From assembly GCA_947259175.1 (NCBI GenBank), contig CAMYKW010000008.1, forward strand, positions 21,139 through 85,138: a stretch of 64,000 nucleotides of DNA, written 5' to 3'. Made by a program: the position numbers and the translations under genes. Below, piece by piece: positions 55,942 to 63,992 of the stretch (its first letter is position 1; every line of letters begins with the position of its first letter). This stretch comes from an uncultured Gammaproteobacteria bacterium (lineage in GTDB: Bacteria; Pseudomonadota; Gammaproteobacteria; Arenicellales; JAANXG01). The notes under the pieces were generated by a model. The model was not told the origin of the DNA. It was given only the letters and a program-made list of their open reading frames with translations, and ran no database searches.

Positions 55942-57008
55942 CGCCCCTGGGGCTGGCTGCCGGTGGCCTGGTATTCGTCCGCGATGAGCCGCTCCGCGGC
56001 GGCCGTCACCTGCTCGGGCTTGAGGTCGCGCAGGCACTTGAGGTGGCCCAGCGGGCAGCGGCGTTTGAAGCACGGGCTGCAATCCAGATTCAGTGTCGCC
56101 ACGCTGCAGTTGCGCGACAGCGGCGGCGTCATCGAAGGATCCGACGACCCATAGACCGCGACCAATGGGCGGCCGAGTGCGGCGGCGACGTGCATCAGAC
56201 CCGAGTCATTGGAGATCACCAGGCGGGCGAGCGACATCAAATCGATAGCCTGCGCCAGGCTGGTCTTGGCCGCCAGATTGACGCACCGGTCGGCGCAAAG
56301 CGACGCAATCTGCGCGGCCGCCGGCGCGTCCTTGTCCGACCCCAGCAGCCAAACGTCCCAGTCTCGTGACAGATATCGACGCGCAACTTGGGCGAAGTGC
56401 TCCACCGGCCACTGCTTGGCGGGACCGAATTCGGCTCCCGGGCACAGCGCCAGAATCGGTCGTTCCGGCGCCGCGAGTCCCATGGCCGTCAAAGCTGCCT
56501 CGACCCCGCTATCTTCAACCGCCAACGCGGGCGCCGGGATCGATGCCGGTGACGGAGCAGTTCGACCGCTGGGGCCCGACAAGGCGACGAAACGTTGTAC
56601 GGTCATCGGCGAACGATGACGATCCAGACGACGGATATCGTTGATCAGCCCCCAGCGCTGCTCGCCGAGATACCCGGTGCGCCGTGGTATGCGCGCCCAG
56701 AACGGCACCAACGCCGATTTCCATGAATTTGGCAGCACGATCGCCCATTGATAACCGCAACCGCGCAAGCGGCCTGCCAACTGAATCCGTTGGCGCAGGT
56801 CGGCCCGCCGGTGGCGAAACGGCGCGTCCACCACCTCATGCACTTCGGGCATGCGCTGCAGCAGCGGCGCGGACCACGACGGCGCCAACACGTCGATTCG
56901 CGCCTGGGGGACTGTTTGCTTCAAGGTCTTGAACAGGCTTTGTGCCATCACCATGTCGCCGACCCACGAAGGGCCGACCACCAGAACGCGAAAATCGGGG
57001 GTGGCCAT
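55938..57008 (-). CDS. waaF: Lipopolysaccharide heptosyltransferase II
   Basis: 356 residues from ATG 57008 (a GTG at 57014 would add two). GT-9: RVLVVGPSWVGDMVMAQSLF, VLPNSWKSALVPFWA, LCPGAEFGPAKQWPVEHFAQ, ISNDSGLMHVAAALGRPLVA and YGSSDPSMTPP. Adds the second heptose to the LPS inner core. It is first of waaF-waaC-galE-waaGP-LPS kinase, following ilvE by 46 bases, an order also seen in Pseudomonas apart from galE. Confidence 0.96.
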   Translation of the reverse strand: MATPDFRVLVVGPSWVGDMVMAQSLFKTLKQTVPQARIDVLAPSWSAPLLQRMPEVHEVVDAPFRHRRADLRQRIQLAGRLRGCGYQWAIVLPNSWKSALVPFWARIPRRTGYLGEQRWGLINDIRRLDRHRSPMTVQRFVALSGPSGRTAPSPASIPAPALAVEDSGVEAALTAMGLAAPERPILALCPGAEFGPAKQWPVEHFAQVARRYLSRDWDVWLLGSDKDAPAAAQIASLCADRCVNLAAKTSLAQAIDLMSLARLVISNDSGLMHVAAALGRPLVAVYGSSDPSMTPPLSRNCSVATLNLDCSPCFKRRCPLGHLKCLRDLKPEQVTAAAERLIADEYQATGSQPQGR

Positions 57009-57054
57009 GTTCACCGCTTATGCGAGCCCGGGGACTGCACGGTGGGTCGCTCGT

Positions 57055-57975
57055 CTATAGGTAGGTCAACCAATCCTGATGCAGTTCGCGACGCCCATAC
57101 ACGGTGTCGAAATACAGGGTTTGCAGTTGTTCGGTAACCGGTCCGCGGGCACCGTCTCCGATCGGCCGATCATCCAATTCCCGGATCGGGGTCACTTCCG
57201 CAGCGGTGCCGGTGAAAAACGCCTCATCGGCCACATAAATCTCATCCCGGGTGATACGCTTCTCCTCCACCTCCAGCCCCAACTCGGCAATCAATTGCAC
57301 GATCGTGTCCCGGGTGATGCCTTCCAGCGCCGAGGCCAAGTCGGGAGTCAGGATTCTCCCGTCCCGCACGATGAAGATATTTTCGCCGCTGCCTTCGGCG
57401 ACGAATCCCTGGAGATCCAGCAGCAATGCCTCGTCGTATCCGGCTTTTGAGACTTCCTGTAGCGCGAGGATAGAGTTGTAATAATGGCCATTGGCTTTCG
57501 CCTTGCACAGTGTGCTGTTGATGTGGTGGCGCGAAAATGATGACGTCTTGACCCGAATCCCCTTGGTGAGGCCTTCATCCCCCAGGTATGCCCCCCACTC
57601 CCAGCCGGCCACTGCCACATGAACGCGAAGATTGCCGGCGTGCAGCCCCATGCCCTCTGATCCATAGAACACGATCGGCCGAATGTAGGCGCTGGCCAGG
57701 TCGTTCTTCTGTACCACGGTTTTCTGCGCTTCATTCAATGTGTCCTTGTCGAAAGGCAAACGCATTCCCATAATATGGGCGGACCGGAACAGGCGGTCGG
57801 TATGGTCCTGCAAGCGGAAGATGGCGGTGCCTTTTTCGGTTTTATAGGCGCGTACACCCTCGAATACCCCGAGGCCGTAATGGAGCGTATGGGTGAGTAT
57901 ATGTACCGTGGCATCGCGCCATGGAATCAATTCACCATCCATCCAGATAACGCCATCGCGGTCGGCAAATGTCAT
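57055..57975 (-). CDS. ilvE: Branched-chain amino acid aminotransferase
   Basis: 306 residues from the ATG at 57975, with TAGGAG eight bases upstream; the longer frame overlaps glnE. Fold IV aminotransferase: DGVIWMDGELIPWRDATVH, THTLHYGLGVFEGVRAYKTE, PLP lysine in CKAKANGHYYNSILA, and EGSGENIFIVRDGRI. Catalyses the last step of Leu, Ile and Val synthesis. Located between glnE and waaF as in Pseudomonas. Confidence 0.96.
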   Translation of the reverse strand: MTFADRDGVIWMDGELIPWRDATVHILTHTLHYGLGVFEGVRAYKTEKGTAIFRLQDHTDRLFRSAHIMGMRLPFDKDTLNEAQKTVVQKNDLASAYIRPIVFYGSEGMGLHAGNLRVHVAVAGWEWGAYLGDEGLTKGIRVKTSSFSRHHINSTLCKAKANGHYYNSILALQEVSKAGYDEALLLDLQGFVAEGSGENIFIVRDGRILTPDLASALEGITRDTIVQLIAELGLEVEEKRITRDEIYVADEAFFTGTAAEVTPIRELDDRPIGDGARGPVTEQLQTLYFDTVYGRRELHQDWLTYL

Positions 57976-58012
57976 AGTCTTAACTCCTACTTTCGTTGCA
58001 GCCGACCCGGTG

Positions 58013-60919
58013 TCATGCTGATTCCTGTTGGAATATTCGCTGCCACAAATCAGCCACCACGCGGCGGGTATCGGCCAATTCATCCCCGCTCACCAGAGGT
58101 TCCTCCTCCGCGAGCTTCAGGCGATGCTCCGTCGCCAGGTAACTGCGGTACCCGTCAGCCAGAATCCGATGGTCGGCTTGACTGATCAGGCCTGCGGCTT
58201 CCAGCGCTTCGAGTATCTCGAGACTGTTTCTCGGAACGGTCAGGTCAGGGTGCGTATGGGCCCAACGAAGGACGTAATATTGGACTATAAACTCAATGTC
58301 AACTATTCCGCCTTTTCCCTGTTTCAGGTCGAAAGCTTTATTGTCGCTGCGATCCCGGGCATCCACCATCTTTTGCCGCATCTCGCGGATGTCGCGCTGT
58401 AATGCCGCTGGGTCCCGAGCCTGAGCCAACACCTCGAAGCGGATCGCCTCAAAACGGTGTTTCAGCTCGTCGCTGCCGTTGACCATACGTGCTCGCACCA
58501 CGGCTTGATGCTCCCAAGTCCAGGCGCGTTCCAGCTGGTAGCTTCGGTAAGCGTCCAACGACGTGACCAGCGGTCCGGAACGGCCGCTCGGCCGCAGCCG
58601 GGTATCGATCTCGTAAATCACCCCCGACGGGGTTCGCGTAGTGAGCATGTGAACGATGCGCTGTCCCAGCCGGCCGTAGTACTGCTGGTTCGGCAGGCTG
58701 CGGTCACCACCCTGGGTGACACCGTTGAGCGCGGCGCCATGATGCAGGAAAACCAGATCGAGATCGGAGTGGTAGCCGAGTTCGAGGCTGCCGAGTTTAC
58801 CGTAGGCGACGATGCCGAATTCCGGTTGCCTGTCTGCATCCCCCGCGCCCGGATCGCCATATTTGGTCCGCAATCCGGTTTCAGCCAGCTCTACCACGGT
58901 ATCGAGCATCGTCTCGGCGATGGTGCAAAGCTGGCGGGCCACATCCGTGGTGTTGCTGTATTTGAGAACGTCGGCCGCCGCCACTTTCAAAGTCTGCGCC
59001 TGACGAATCTCGCGCAGCACCTCCATCTGGCTCTCGAGGTCGTCAGTAATCGGAGCCAGCCGCTGACGTATCTCCGCTACCAGCCCATCAGTGGTAACCG
59101 GCGAGGAAGTCGCGATCGGATCCAGCAGCTCGTCCAGCAGCAGGGGGTAACGGCTGATCCAGTTGCTGATCCATGCGCTCGCCGCGCTGAGTTTTATCAA
59201 TTGCGACAGCGCCAGGGGGTTTTCAACCAGTAGCATTAGATAAGCAGATCGGCGGCCGATGGTCTCGACCAGCCGCAGCAGGCGCTGCAGTGTGGCGTTC
59301 GGATTATTTGTCGCCGCCGCCTGGTGAATCAATAACGGCATGAGCCGGTCCACGCGTTCGCGCCCGTAGTGGGAATGCGCGTGATATGCCTTGCTGTGTC
59401 GAAACGCATGTAGAAGGTCCAGCGCGGACTTCGGATCCGTGTATCCGCTGGTCGCCAGGGTCTGCAGCGCGACCTCCTCCCCCGCCGTTGCCAACCAGAT
59501 ATCCTGCATCGAGGTGAGCGCCGGTTGCGGTTCACCGCCGCTGGCGAAAACCTGACGAAAATGAGTGTGCACCGACTGCATGACTTCGTGGATATTATGT
59601 TCGCATGCCGGCCAGTCGCTGGAGCCGGTGACGAATGCCAATCGCGCCTGCTCGTAGTCTCCTCGCGGCAGCATGTGAGTTTGTTTATCGTCCATCATCT
59701 GTAATCGGTGCTCGAGCCTGCGCAAAAACACATAGGCCAGTTTCAGCTCCTCCACTACTGCCGCGTCCAGCGCTCCAATGCCGGCCAGTTGGTCCAGCGC
59801 CTCGAACAGCCGGTTCGACTGCAGACCGGGCTCGCGTCCGCCACGGATCAGTTGAAAACTCTGCGCGATGAATTCGATCTCGCGGATTCCGCCTTGCCCG
59901 AGTTTGATATTGCCTGCGATTTCCTTGCGCTCCAGTTCGCGCTCGATCAGCGCCTTCATTTCACGGATTGATTCAAACGCGCCGTAATCCAGATATTTGC
60001 GATAAATGAATGGGCGCAACCGCGCCAAAAGCTGTTCCCCCGCGCTGCGTTCGCCGGCGACCACCCGAGCCTTGGTTAATGCATAGCGCTCCCAGCCGCG
60101 GCCATGGGTTTGGTAGTAGTTTTCGGTAGCGTCAAACGACAAAGCCAGCGGACCGCTGCGACCATTGGGGCGCAGCCGCATATCGACACGAAACACGTAC
60201 CCGTCCTCGGTCCTGGTTTCCAATACCGAAATCAGTTCGCGGCCGAGCTTGGTGAAAAACTGGTGGTTGCTCATCGGCCGCGGAGCATCGGTATCGCCGT
60301 CTGACCCGTAGGCAAAAATCAGGTCGATGTCAGAGGAGAAATTGAGCTCGCCGCCACCGAGTTTGCCCAGTCCCAGCACGATGAATGGTACCGGGTGTTC
60401 GTGGGACTTGTCGCGGGGCGTGCCCCGCGACTCGCACATCCAGCGATAAGTGTGCCGCAACGCCCGTTGGACGCAACAGTCGGCCAGCTCCGTCATTAAC
60501 GCCATGACCTCATCCAGGCTGGCGCTACCCGCCAAGTCGCGCCATGCGATGCGTACCGACTCACGCAAGCGGAACTTGCGCAGCACGCGCTGCAGTGTGT
60601 CCTTGTCCGCGATATGCTCGAATTCCGTGTCGGCCCGTTGCAGCAGCTCTCCCGTCGCGTAGGCGCGGTCGAGGTCTCCGCTTTCAATCAGCTCAATAAG
60701 CAGCGCCGGTTTTTGCACGCAGGTCTTGGCAATGAAGTCACTGCCCGCCCACACTCCCAGCATCTGCCGCTGCCGCGTTTCGTCCATGGACGGCGCGACC
60801 GCCTGTTCCCCGGCGGCGCTGTGGAAGTCCTGCCAATATTGCATCAAACGCCCGTGCACGGCATCGGGGATGCCATCCAATCCGGGCGCAGCGGCCGCCG
60901 TCGGCGATGTCTCATTCAT
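58013..60919 (-). CDS. glnE: Bifunctional glutamine synthetase adenylyltransferase / deadenylase
   Basis: 968 residues, normal length. Two nucleotidyltransferase-like halves: the N-terminal deadenylase has LGKLGGGELNFSSDIDLIFAY-type residues and the C-terminal adenylyltransferase has YGKLGSLELGYHSDLDLVFL, each with the paired metal-binding Asp residues. Both also carry RVDMRLRPNGRSGPL or IDTRLRPSGRSGPL. It controls glutamine synthetase by reversible adenylylation in response to PII. ilvE starts 37 bases after its stop. Confidence 0.97.
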   Translation of the reverse strand: MNETSPTAAAAPGLDGIPDAVHGRLMQYWQDFHSAAGEQAVAPSMDETRQRQMLGVWAGSDFIAKTCVQKPALLIELIESGDLDRAYATGELLQRADTEFEHIADKDTLQRVLRKFRLRESVRIAWRDLAGSASLDEVMALMTELADCCVQRALRHTYRWMCESRGTPRDKSHEHPVPFIVLGLGKLGGGELNFSSDIDLIFAYGSDGDTDAPRPMSNHQFFTKLGRELISVLETRTEDGYVFRVDMRLRPNGRSGPLALSFDATENYYQTHGRGWERYALTKARVVAGERSAGEQLLARLRPFIYRKYLDYGAFESIREMKALIERELERKEIAGNIKLGQGGIREIEFIAQSFQLIRGGREPGLQSNRLFEALDQLAGIGALDAAVVEELKLAYVFLRRLEHRLQMMDDKQTHMLPRGDYEQARLAFVTGSSDWPACEHNIHEVMQSVHTHFRQVFASGGEPQPALTSMQDIWLATAGEEVALQTLATSGYTDPKSALDLLHAFRHSKAYHAHSHYGRERVDRLMPLLIHQAAATNNPNATLQRLLRLVETIGRRSAYLMLLVENPLALSQLIKLSAASAWISNWISRYPLLLDELLDPIATSSPVTTDGLVAEIRQRLAPITDDLESQMEVLREIRQAQTLKVAAADVLKYSNTTDVARQLCTIAETMLDTVVELAETGLRTKYGDPGAGDADRQPEFGIVAYGKLGSLELGYHSDLDLVFLHHGAALNGVTQGGDRSLPNQQYYGRLGQRIVHMLTTRTPSGVIYEIDTRLRPSGRSGPLVTSLDAYRSYQLERAWTWEHQAVVRARMVNGSDELKHRFEAIRFEVLAQARDPAALQRDIREMRQKMVDARDRSDNKAFDLKQGKGGIVDIEFIVQYYVLRWAHTHPDLTVPRNSLEILEALEAAGLISQADHRILADGYRSYLATEHRLKLAEEEPLVSGDELADTRRVVADLWQRIFQQESA

Positions 60920-60979
60920 AACGCCGCAAAACTCTTCTGTTGGTGGGTATAATCAGCCAAGGTCAATGATTTCACAGAC

Positions 60980-61618
60980 ATGATACCGCTCATCGACGCC
61001 AAGCTCGAAGAATACGCGATTGCCCACTCCCGCGCGCCCTCATCGTTGCTGCGCGAGTTGCAGGAGTACACCCACCAGCATTGCGATAACCCGCAAATGG
61101 TCACCGGACCCCTCGAAGGCGCATTCTTGCGCATGCTGGTGCAGCTCGTCGATGCACGCCGGATATTGGAAATCGGCATGTTTACCGGTTATTCGACGCT
61201 GGCCATGGCCGAAGCGCTGCCCGAGGACGGTGAGCTGATCAGCTGCGAGCTGGACCGCGATCACTGCGCGATTGCGAAATCTTTTTTTGACCGCAGCCCC
61301 CACGGCGGCAAGATAAGTGTCGTGCTGGGGCCGGCGCTTGATAGCCTGGAGACGATGGATGGGCCCTTCGACCTGGTGTTTCTCGATGCCGACAAGGAAA
61401 ACTACGTCCATTATTACGAGAAAACCCTGGCATTGCTGCGCTCCGGAGGATTGCTGGTTGCCGATAACACCTTGTGGTCGGGGCGGGTCGTGGACCCGAA
61501 AAAACACACCGATCGCGCCCTGGCGGCGTTCAACCGTCAGGTGCAGCAGGACGATCGCGTGGAAAACGTGTTGCTAACCGTGCGCGACGGCATGATGCTG
61601 GTCCGCAAGAACCCGTGA
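60980..61618 (+). CDS. Class I SAM-dependent O-methyltransferase (CCoAOMT-like)
   Basis: 212 residues. Methyltransf_3-type: GAFLRMLVQLVDARRILEIG, SAM-binding EIGMFTGYSTLAMAEALP, LISCELDRDHCAIAKSFF, LVFLDADKENYVHYYEKTL (metal Asp) and LLVADNTLWSGRVVDP. Such enzymes use a divalent metal to methylate catechol-type hydroxyls; the substrate is not known. It diverges from glnE and is the last ordinary chromosomal gene before the cassette array, which begins 26 bases later. Confidence 0.92.
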   Translation: MIPLIDAKLEEYAIAHSRAPSSLLRELQEYTHQHCDNPQMVTGPLEGAFLRMLVQLVDARRILEIGMFTGYSTLAMAEALPEDGELISCELDRDHCAIAKSFFDRSPHGGKISVVLGPALDSLETMDGPFDLVFLDADKENYVHYYEKTLALLRSGGLLVADNTLWSGRVVDPKKHTDRALAAFNRQVQQDDRVENVLLTVRDGMMLVRKNP

Positions 61619-61644
61619 TCGCAACCGGTCCCCCAATTCCTGGC

Positions 61645-61677
61645 ACATAACGTCCCTCTCGATCGCGCTTGTTAGGT
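61645..61677 (-). repeat. Short attC-like site ending the cassette array (site 1)
   Basis: Read on the minus strand, ACCTAAC (61677-61671) follows the ytoQ stop and GTTATGT (61651-61645) closes the site. With 33 bases it is much shorter than usual attC sites (about 55-140), so it is probably degenerate or deleted. Confidence 0.5.
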
Positions 61678-61678
61678 T

Positions 61679-62122
61679 TTATTCTTTTGATTGTACATAT
61701 TTTAATATTTCAACAACTTGCTCTGGTGTGGTAGCCCATGCCATGGCCGACGCATCGACTTCCTTGAGCGGGTGCACTATATCCTCGTTATGAAGTGTAA
61801 TATAGGGCTTCCCCAGCGCAGCGCAATAACCAGCATCATAAGCTGCATTCCACTGTTTATACTTATCTCCGAAACGCACAACAGCGACGTCACATTTTTC
61901 AATAAGCGTTTTAGTTCGTATTGCATTAACCTTCGCTGACTTGTGATCACGCCAAAAGCTATTATCTTCCGCACCAAGCAGATCACCTGCGCTGTCACTA
62001 GCATTGTGATCTGTCACAGCTGACGTAAACACTATAGACAAGCCTTGCTGTTCACATCCTTTCTTTAGCCGTTTTCTCCAGTCAGTGTGTATTTCACCAG
62101 AGAGGTATACTTTTAACTCCAT
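61679..62122 (-). CDS. YtoQ family protein (integron cassette gene)
   Basis: 147 residues from the ATG at 62122, with AGGA seven bases upstream; the frame continues to 62182 without homology. The YtoQ family pattern is clear: MELKVYLSGEIHTDWRKRLK, TDHNASDSAGDLLG, KVNAIRTKTLIEKCDVAVVR, FGDKYKQWNAAYDAGYCAAL and GKPYITLHNEDIVHPLKEVD. The fold is related to nucleoside 2-deoxyribosyltransferase-like proteins; no activity is proven. Base composition is more AT-rich than the chromosome to the left. It is flanked by attC sites 1 and 2, so it forms one cassette. Confidence 0.88.
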   Translation of the reverse strand: MELKVYLSGEIHTDWRKRLKKGCEQQGLSIVFTSAVTDHNASDSAGDLLGAEDNSFWRDHKSAKVNAIRTKTLIEKCDVAVVRFGDKYKQWNAAYDAGYCAALGKPYITLHNEDIVHPLKEVDASAMAWATTPEQVVEILKYVQSKE

Positions 62123-62167
62123 CTTTTTTCCTATACTAATTGAATAATATGATGTTGACGTTTTAGA

Positions 62168-62282
62168 ACCTAACGCCAGCAATGAGGGGCTTGCCGTAGC
62201 GGCGAGAGGCTTGTGCTAGCTGTAGCGTACAGCACAAACGACGCTGCGGTAGGCAAGTCCCTCTCAATTACCATTGTTATGT
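62168..62282 (-). repeat. Integron attC recombination site 2
   Basis: 115 bases. On the minus strand it opens with ACATAAC (62282-62276) and closes with core site GTTAGGT (62174-62168). The inner arms pair imperfectly: TTGAGAGGGACTTGCC on one side with the complement GGCAAGCCCCTCATT on the other, with mismatches typical of folded attC. It follows the GNAT gene. Confidence 0.75.
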
Positions 62283-62289
62283 TTCGTTT

Positions 62290-62772
62290 TTATAGCCATT
62301 TATACATCACCAATGCATCAACATAGCCTTTTACTGGATGTTTAAATGCCCCTGGTAATTGGCCTACCGTTTCAAAACCCAGTTTTTTCCATAATCGAAT
62401 TGCCCCTTCGTTTGTTGAAGCAACAAAATTAAACTGCATTGCTTTATAACCAAGCTCTTTTGCTATTTGTTGGGAGTGCTCACACATCGATGAAGCCAGA
62501 CCTCGGCCTCTTGCAAGAGAAGAAACCATATACCCGCAATTACAGACGTGGTCTCCAGGCCCTAGCTGATTAGTTTTTATGTAATACGTCCCTAATATTC
62601 TTCCATCTTCTTCTGCAACAAAGGTTTTTCTAGGGGCATCTATCCAAGTTTTTTTGGCTTCACTTTTACTGATGTTTTCTGGATATGCGTAAGTATCGCC
62701 AGCTTTCGCTATCTCATGAAAGATAGGCCATATCTCTCCAAAATCACTTTCTGTAACTTCCCTGATATTCAT
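62290..62772 (-). CDS. GNAT-family N-acetyltransferase (integron cassette gene)
   Basis: 160 residues. GNAT features: MNIREVTESDFGEIWPIFHE at the N terminus, TFVAEEDGRILGTYYIKTN, acetyl-CoA loop YMVSSLARGRGLASSMCEHS (RGRGLA), QFNFVASTNEGAIRLWKKLG and FETVGQLPGAF. The substrate is unknown; small-molecule or antibiotic acetylation is common for cassette GNATs, but nothing here proves resistance. AT-rich like the other cassettes, and its own attC (site 2) begins 8 bases after the stop. Confidence 0.92.
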   Translation of the reverse strand: MNIREVTESDFGEIWPIFHEIAKAGDTYAYPENISKSEAKKTWIDAPRKTFVAEEDGRILGTYYIKTNQLGPGDHVCNCGYMVSSLARGRGLASSMCEHSQQIAKELGYKAMQFNFVASTNEGAIRLWKKLGFETVGQLPGAFKHPVKGYVDALVMYKWL

Positions 62773-62791
62773 TTATATCTCAGTACTCAAG

Positions 62792-62846
62792 AAATAACGC
62801 TCGGGTTCAGCGGCGGGTGCAGCACGTCCGCTGCAACCCGTTGCTA
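62792..62846 (-). repeat. Integron attC recombination site 3
   Basis: 55 bases. On the minus strand, GGGTTGCAGCGG after TAGCAAC pairs with the complement of CCGCTGAACCC just before GCGTTATTT. The arms are GC-rich in an AT-rich setting. The core ends deviate from GTTRRRY, so activity is uncertain. Confidence 0.65.
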
Positions 62847-62856
62847 TGCATGCGTA

Positions 62857-63231
62857 TTACGCTTCAATTTTTCCTAGTTCTAAAGCTTGCTTTATACAGC
62901 GTATGATTTCAGCGCTGATTTCTTCGTTCATTGCCAACCCAGATCCTTTCAGCAACCTAGAAAGGTCCTTTAGAGTAGCAATTTTGTTTGCGTTGTCATC
63001 TCGCAGAACGGCGACCCACTCGTTCATGTAATTCATTTTCGGCTTCGGTGGGAAACCCGGCTCGAAACCAACAGCGCAACCATTATAATGGTCGTGCCAT
63101 CCAAGACGATGAATCTTTAAAACAACTCCACCAAAGCCAGGATTTGCTGGTTTCATGTCTACAGTAAAAGTCTTCAAAATATCAGCGTCAAATTTCTCGC
63201 GCTTAAATAGTGCTTTGAACTCGGACCACAT
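62857..63231 (-). CDS. Integron cassette protein of unknown function
   Basis: 124 residues with no signal peptide or membrane segment. Visible stretches are MWSEFKALFKREKFDADILK, GFGGVVLKIHRLGWHDHYNG, EPGFPPKPKMNYMNEWVAVL and a C-terminal Leu-rich helix EIIRCIKQALELG. I do not recognise a family. Codon use and base composition are AT-rich, and it sits between attC sites 3 and 4, so it is one complete cassette. Its stop is 10 bases before site 3. Confidence 0.75.
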   Translation of the reverse strand: MWSEFKALFKREKFDADILKTFTVDMKPANPGFGGVVLKIHRLGWHDHYNGCAVGFEPGFPPKPKMNYMNEWVAVLRDDNANKIATLKDLSRLLKGSGLAMNEEISAEIIRCIKQALELGKIEA

Positions 63232-63241
63232 ACCTAGTAGA

Positions 63242-63343
63242 CCCTAACGTTCTAGCTCAGCGGCAAAGGCAAACTGGCGTGACTTTTGCGACAGCAAAAG
63301 GCATGACAGGTTGACGTTGTCCGTCTGCAGCGCTTTGTTATGA
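63242..63343 (-). repeat. Integron attC recombination site 4
   Basis: 102 bases. On the minus strand it opens TCATAAC (63343-63337), which includes the brnA stop codon TAA, and ends in CGTTAGGG (core GTTAGGG). Long imperfect arms: CATGCCTTTTGCTG near the centre pairs with the complement of CAAAAGTCACGCCAG. It is the same length as site 5 and about 85% identical by eye. Confidence 0.8.
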
Positions 63344-63556
63344 GGCTTTCCTCCAATGCAAAGACAGCTTCCGTTTGGATTGTGCACAATCTCTAAGGTA
63401 GAGATTAATCAAACTCTGATATGGAATGCCCATCTCTTCCGACAAGTCCTTAAAGTAATCAATCGTCGGTTCCTCAATTCGAATAGTTATTTGTTTCTTA
63501 AGCGCCTTTGCATAGGGATTCTTTCGCGACTTAGAAAAATCATACTCTTTTCTCAT
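63338..63556 (-). CDS. brnA: BrnA-type antitoxin (CopG-like), integron cassette
   Basis: 72 residues from the ATG at 63556; a GTG at 63562 overlapping the brnT TGA is an alternative. MRKEYDFSKSRKNPYAKALK and KQITIRIEEPTIDYFKDLSE then GIPYQSLINLYLRDC match BrnA antitoxins, with a ribbon-helix-helix DNA-binding fold. BrnA neutralises BrnT and represses the operon. The start lies 2 bases after the brnT stop, AAGG serving as ribosome-binding site. Confidence 0.88.
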   Translation of the reverse strand: MRKEYDFSKSRKNPYAKALKKQITIRIEEPTIDYFKDLSEEMGIPYQSLINLYLRDCAQSKRKLSLHWRKAS

Positions 63557-63558
63557 CT

Positions 63559-63849
63559 TCACACCTTACTTCGATAGAAGTGTTGCTCTCGCCGATTCGC
63601 CCTCCGTGCAGAGATAATCCTTATTACCGATTCGCTTTTCCGGTATGTATGGGGCACCACTAGGACTCGTAAATTGTTGCTCAGCCCCATAAGAATGAAT
63701 CGATCCTCGCTTTTCGAATGATCTGGATCGTCAAGTAATCTACCGTTCTCATCCCAGAACACGGTCTGAGCTTCTTCGAACGAGACGCGATGTTTACGTT
63801 TATTCGCGCGATTCTTAGACTCATCCCACTCAAACCGGATACGCGCCAT
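63559..63849 (-). CDS. brnT: BrnT-type ribonuclease toxin, integron cassette
   Basis: 96 residues. BrnT pattern: FEWDESKNRANKRKHRVSFE, TVFWDENGRLLDDPDHSKSE and the C-terminal VIRIISARRANRREQHFY. RelE-like fold; family members are RNases that arrest translation until bound by BrnA. Encoded ahead of brnA in one cassette with its own promoter. Toxin-antitoxin cassettes are thought to stabilise large integron arrays. Confidence 0.92.
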   Translation of the reverse strand: MARIRFEWDESKNRANKRKHRVSFEEAQTVFWDENGRLLDDPDHSKSEDRFILMGLSNNLRVLVVPHTYRKSESVIRIISARRANRREQHFYRSKV

Positions 63850-63856
63850 AGACTAC

Positions 63857-63885
63857 ATTATAATTATGGTGTAATTACGTGTCTA
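63857..63885 (-). promoter_or_regulatory. Sigma70 promoter and candidate operator of brnTA
   Basis: On the minus strand TAGACA (63885-63880) and a perfect TATAAT (63862-63857) are 17 bases apart, 7 bases before the brnT ATG region. Within the spacer, TAATTA occurs twice (63861-63866 and 63872-63877) five bases apart, forming a symmetric site that BrnA could bind. Leader would be very short. Confidence 0.65.
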
Positions 63886-63890
63886 CAGCC

Positions 63891-63992
63891 TCACAACGAT
63901 TTAGCTCAGCGGCAAAGACAAGCTGGCGTGACTTTTGCGGCAGCAAAAGGCATGACAGGTTGACTTTGTCCGACTGGAGCGTCTTGTTATGT
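63891..63992 (-). repeat. Integron attC recombination site 5
   Basis: 102 bases. On the minus strand it opens ACATAAC (63992-63986) and closes CGTTGTGA. The core AGTCACGCCAG and CATGCCTTTTGCTG segments match site 4. It should belong to a cassette whose gene lies beyond the right edge. Confidence 0.78.

Noticed and set aside
63242..63992. CRISPR-like interpretation of the two similar 102-base repeats
   Set aside because: The repeats are long, imperfectly palindromic and separated by a gene pair of about 550 bases; they fit attC sites, and no cas genes are present.
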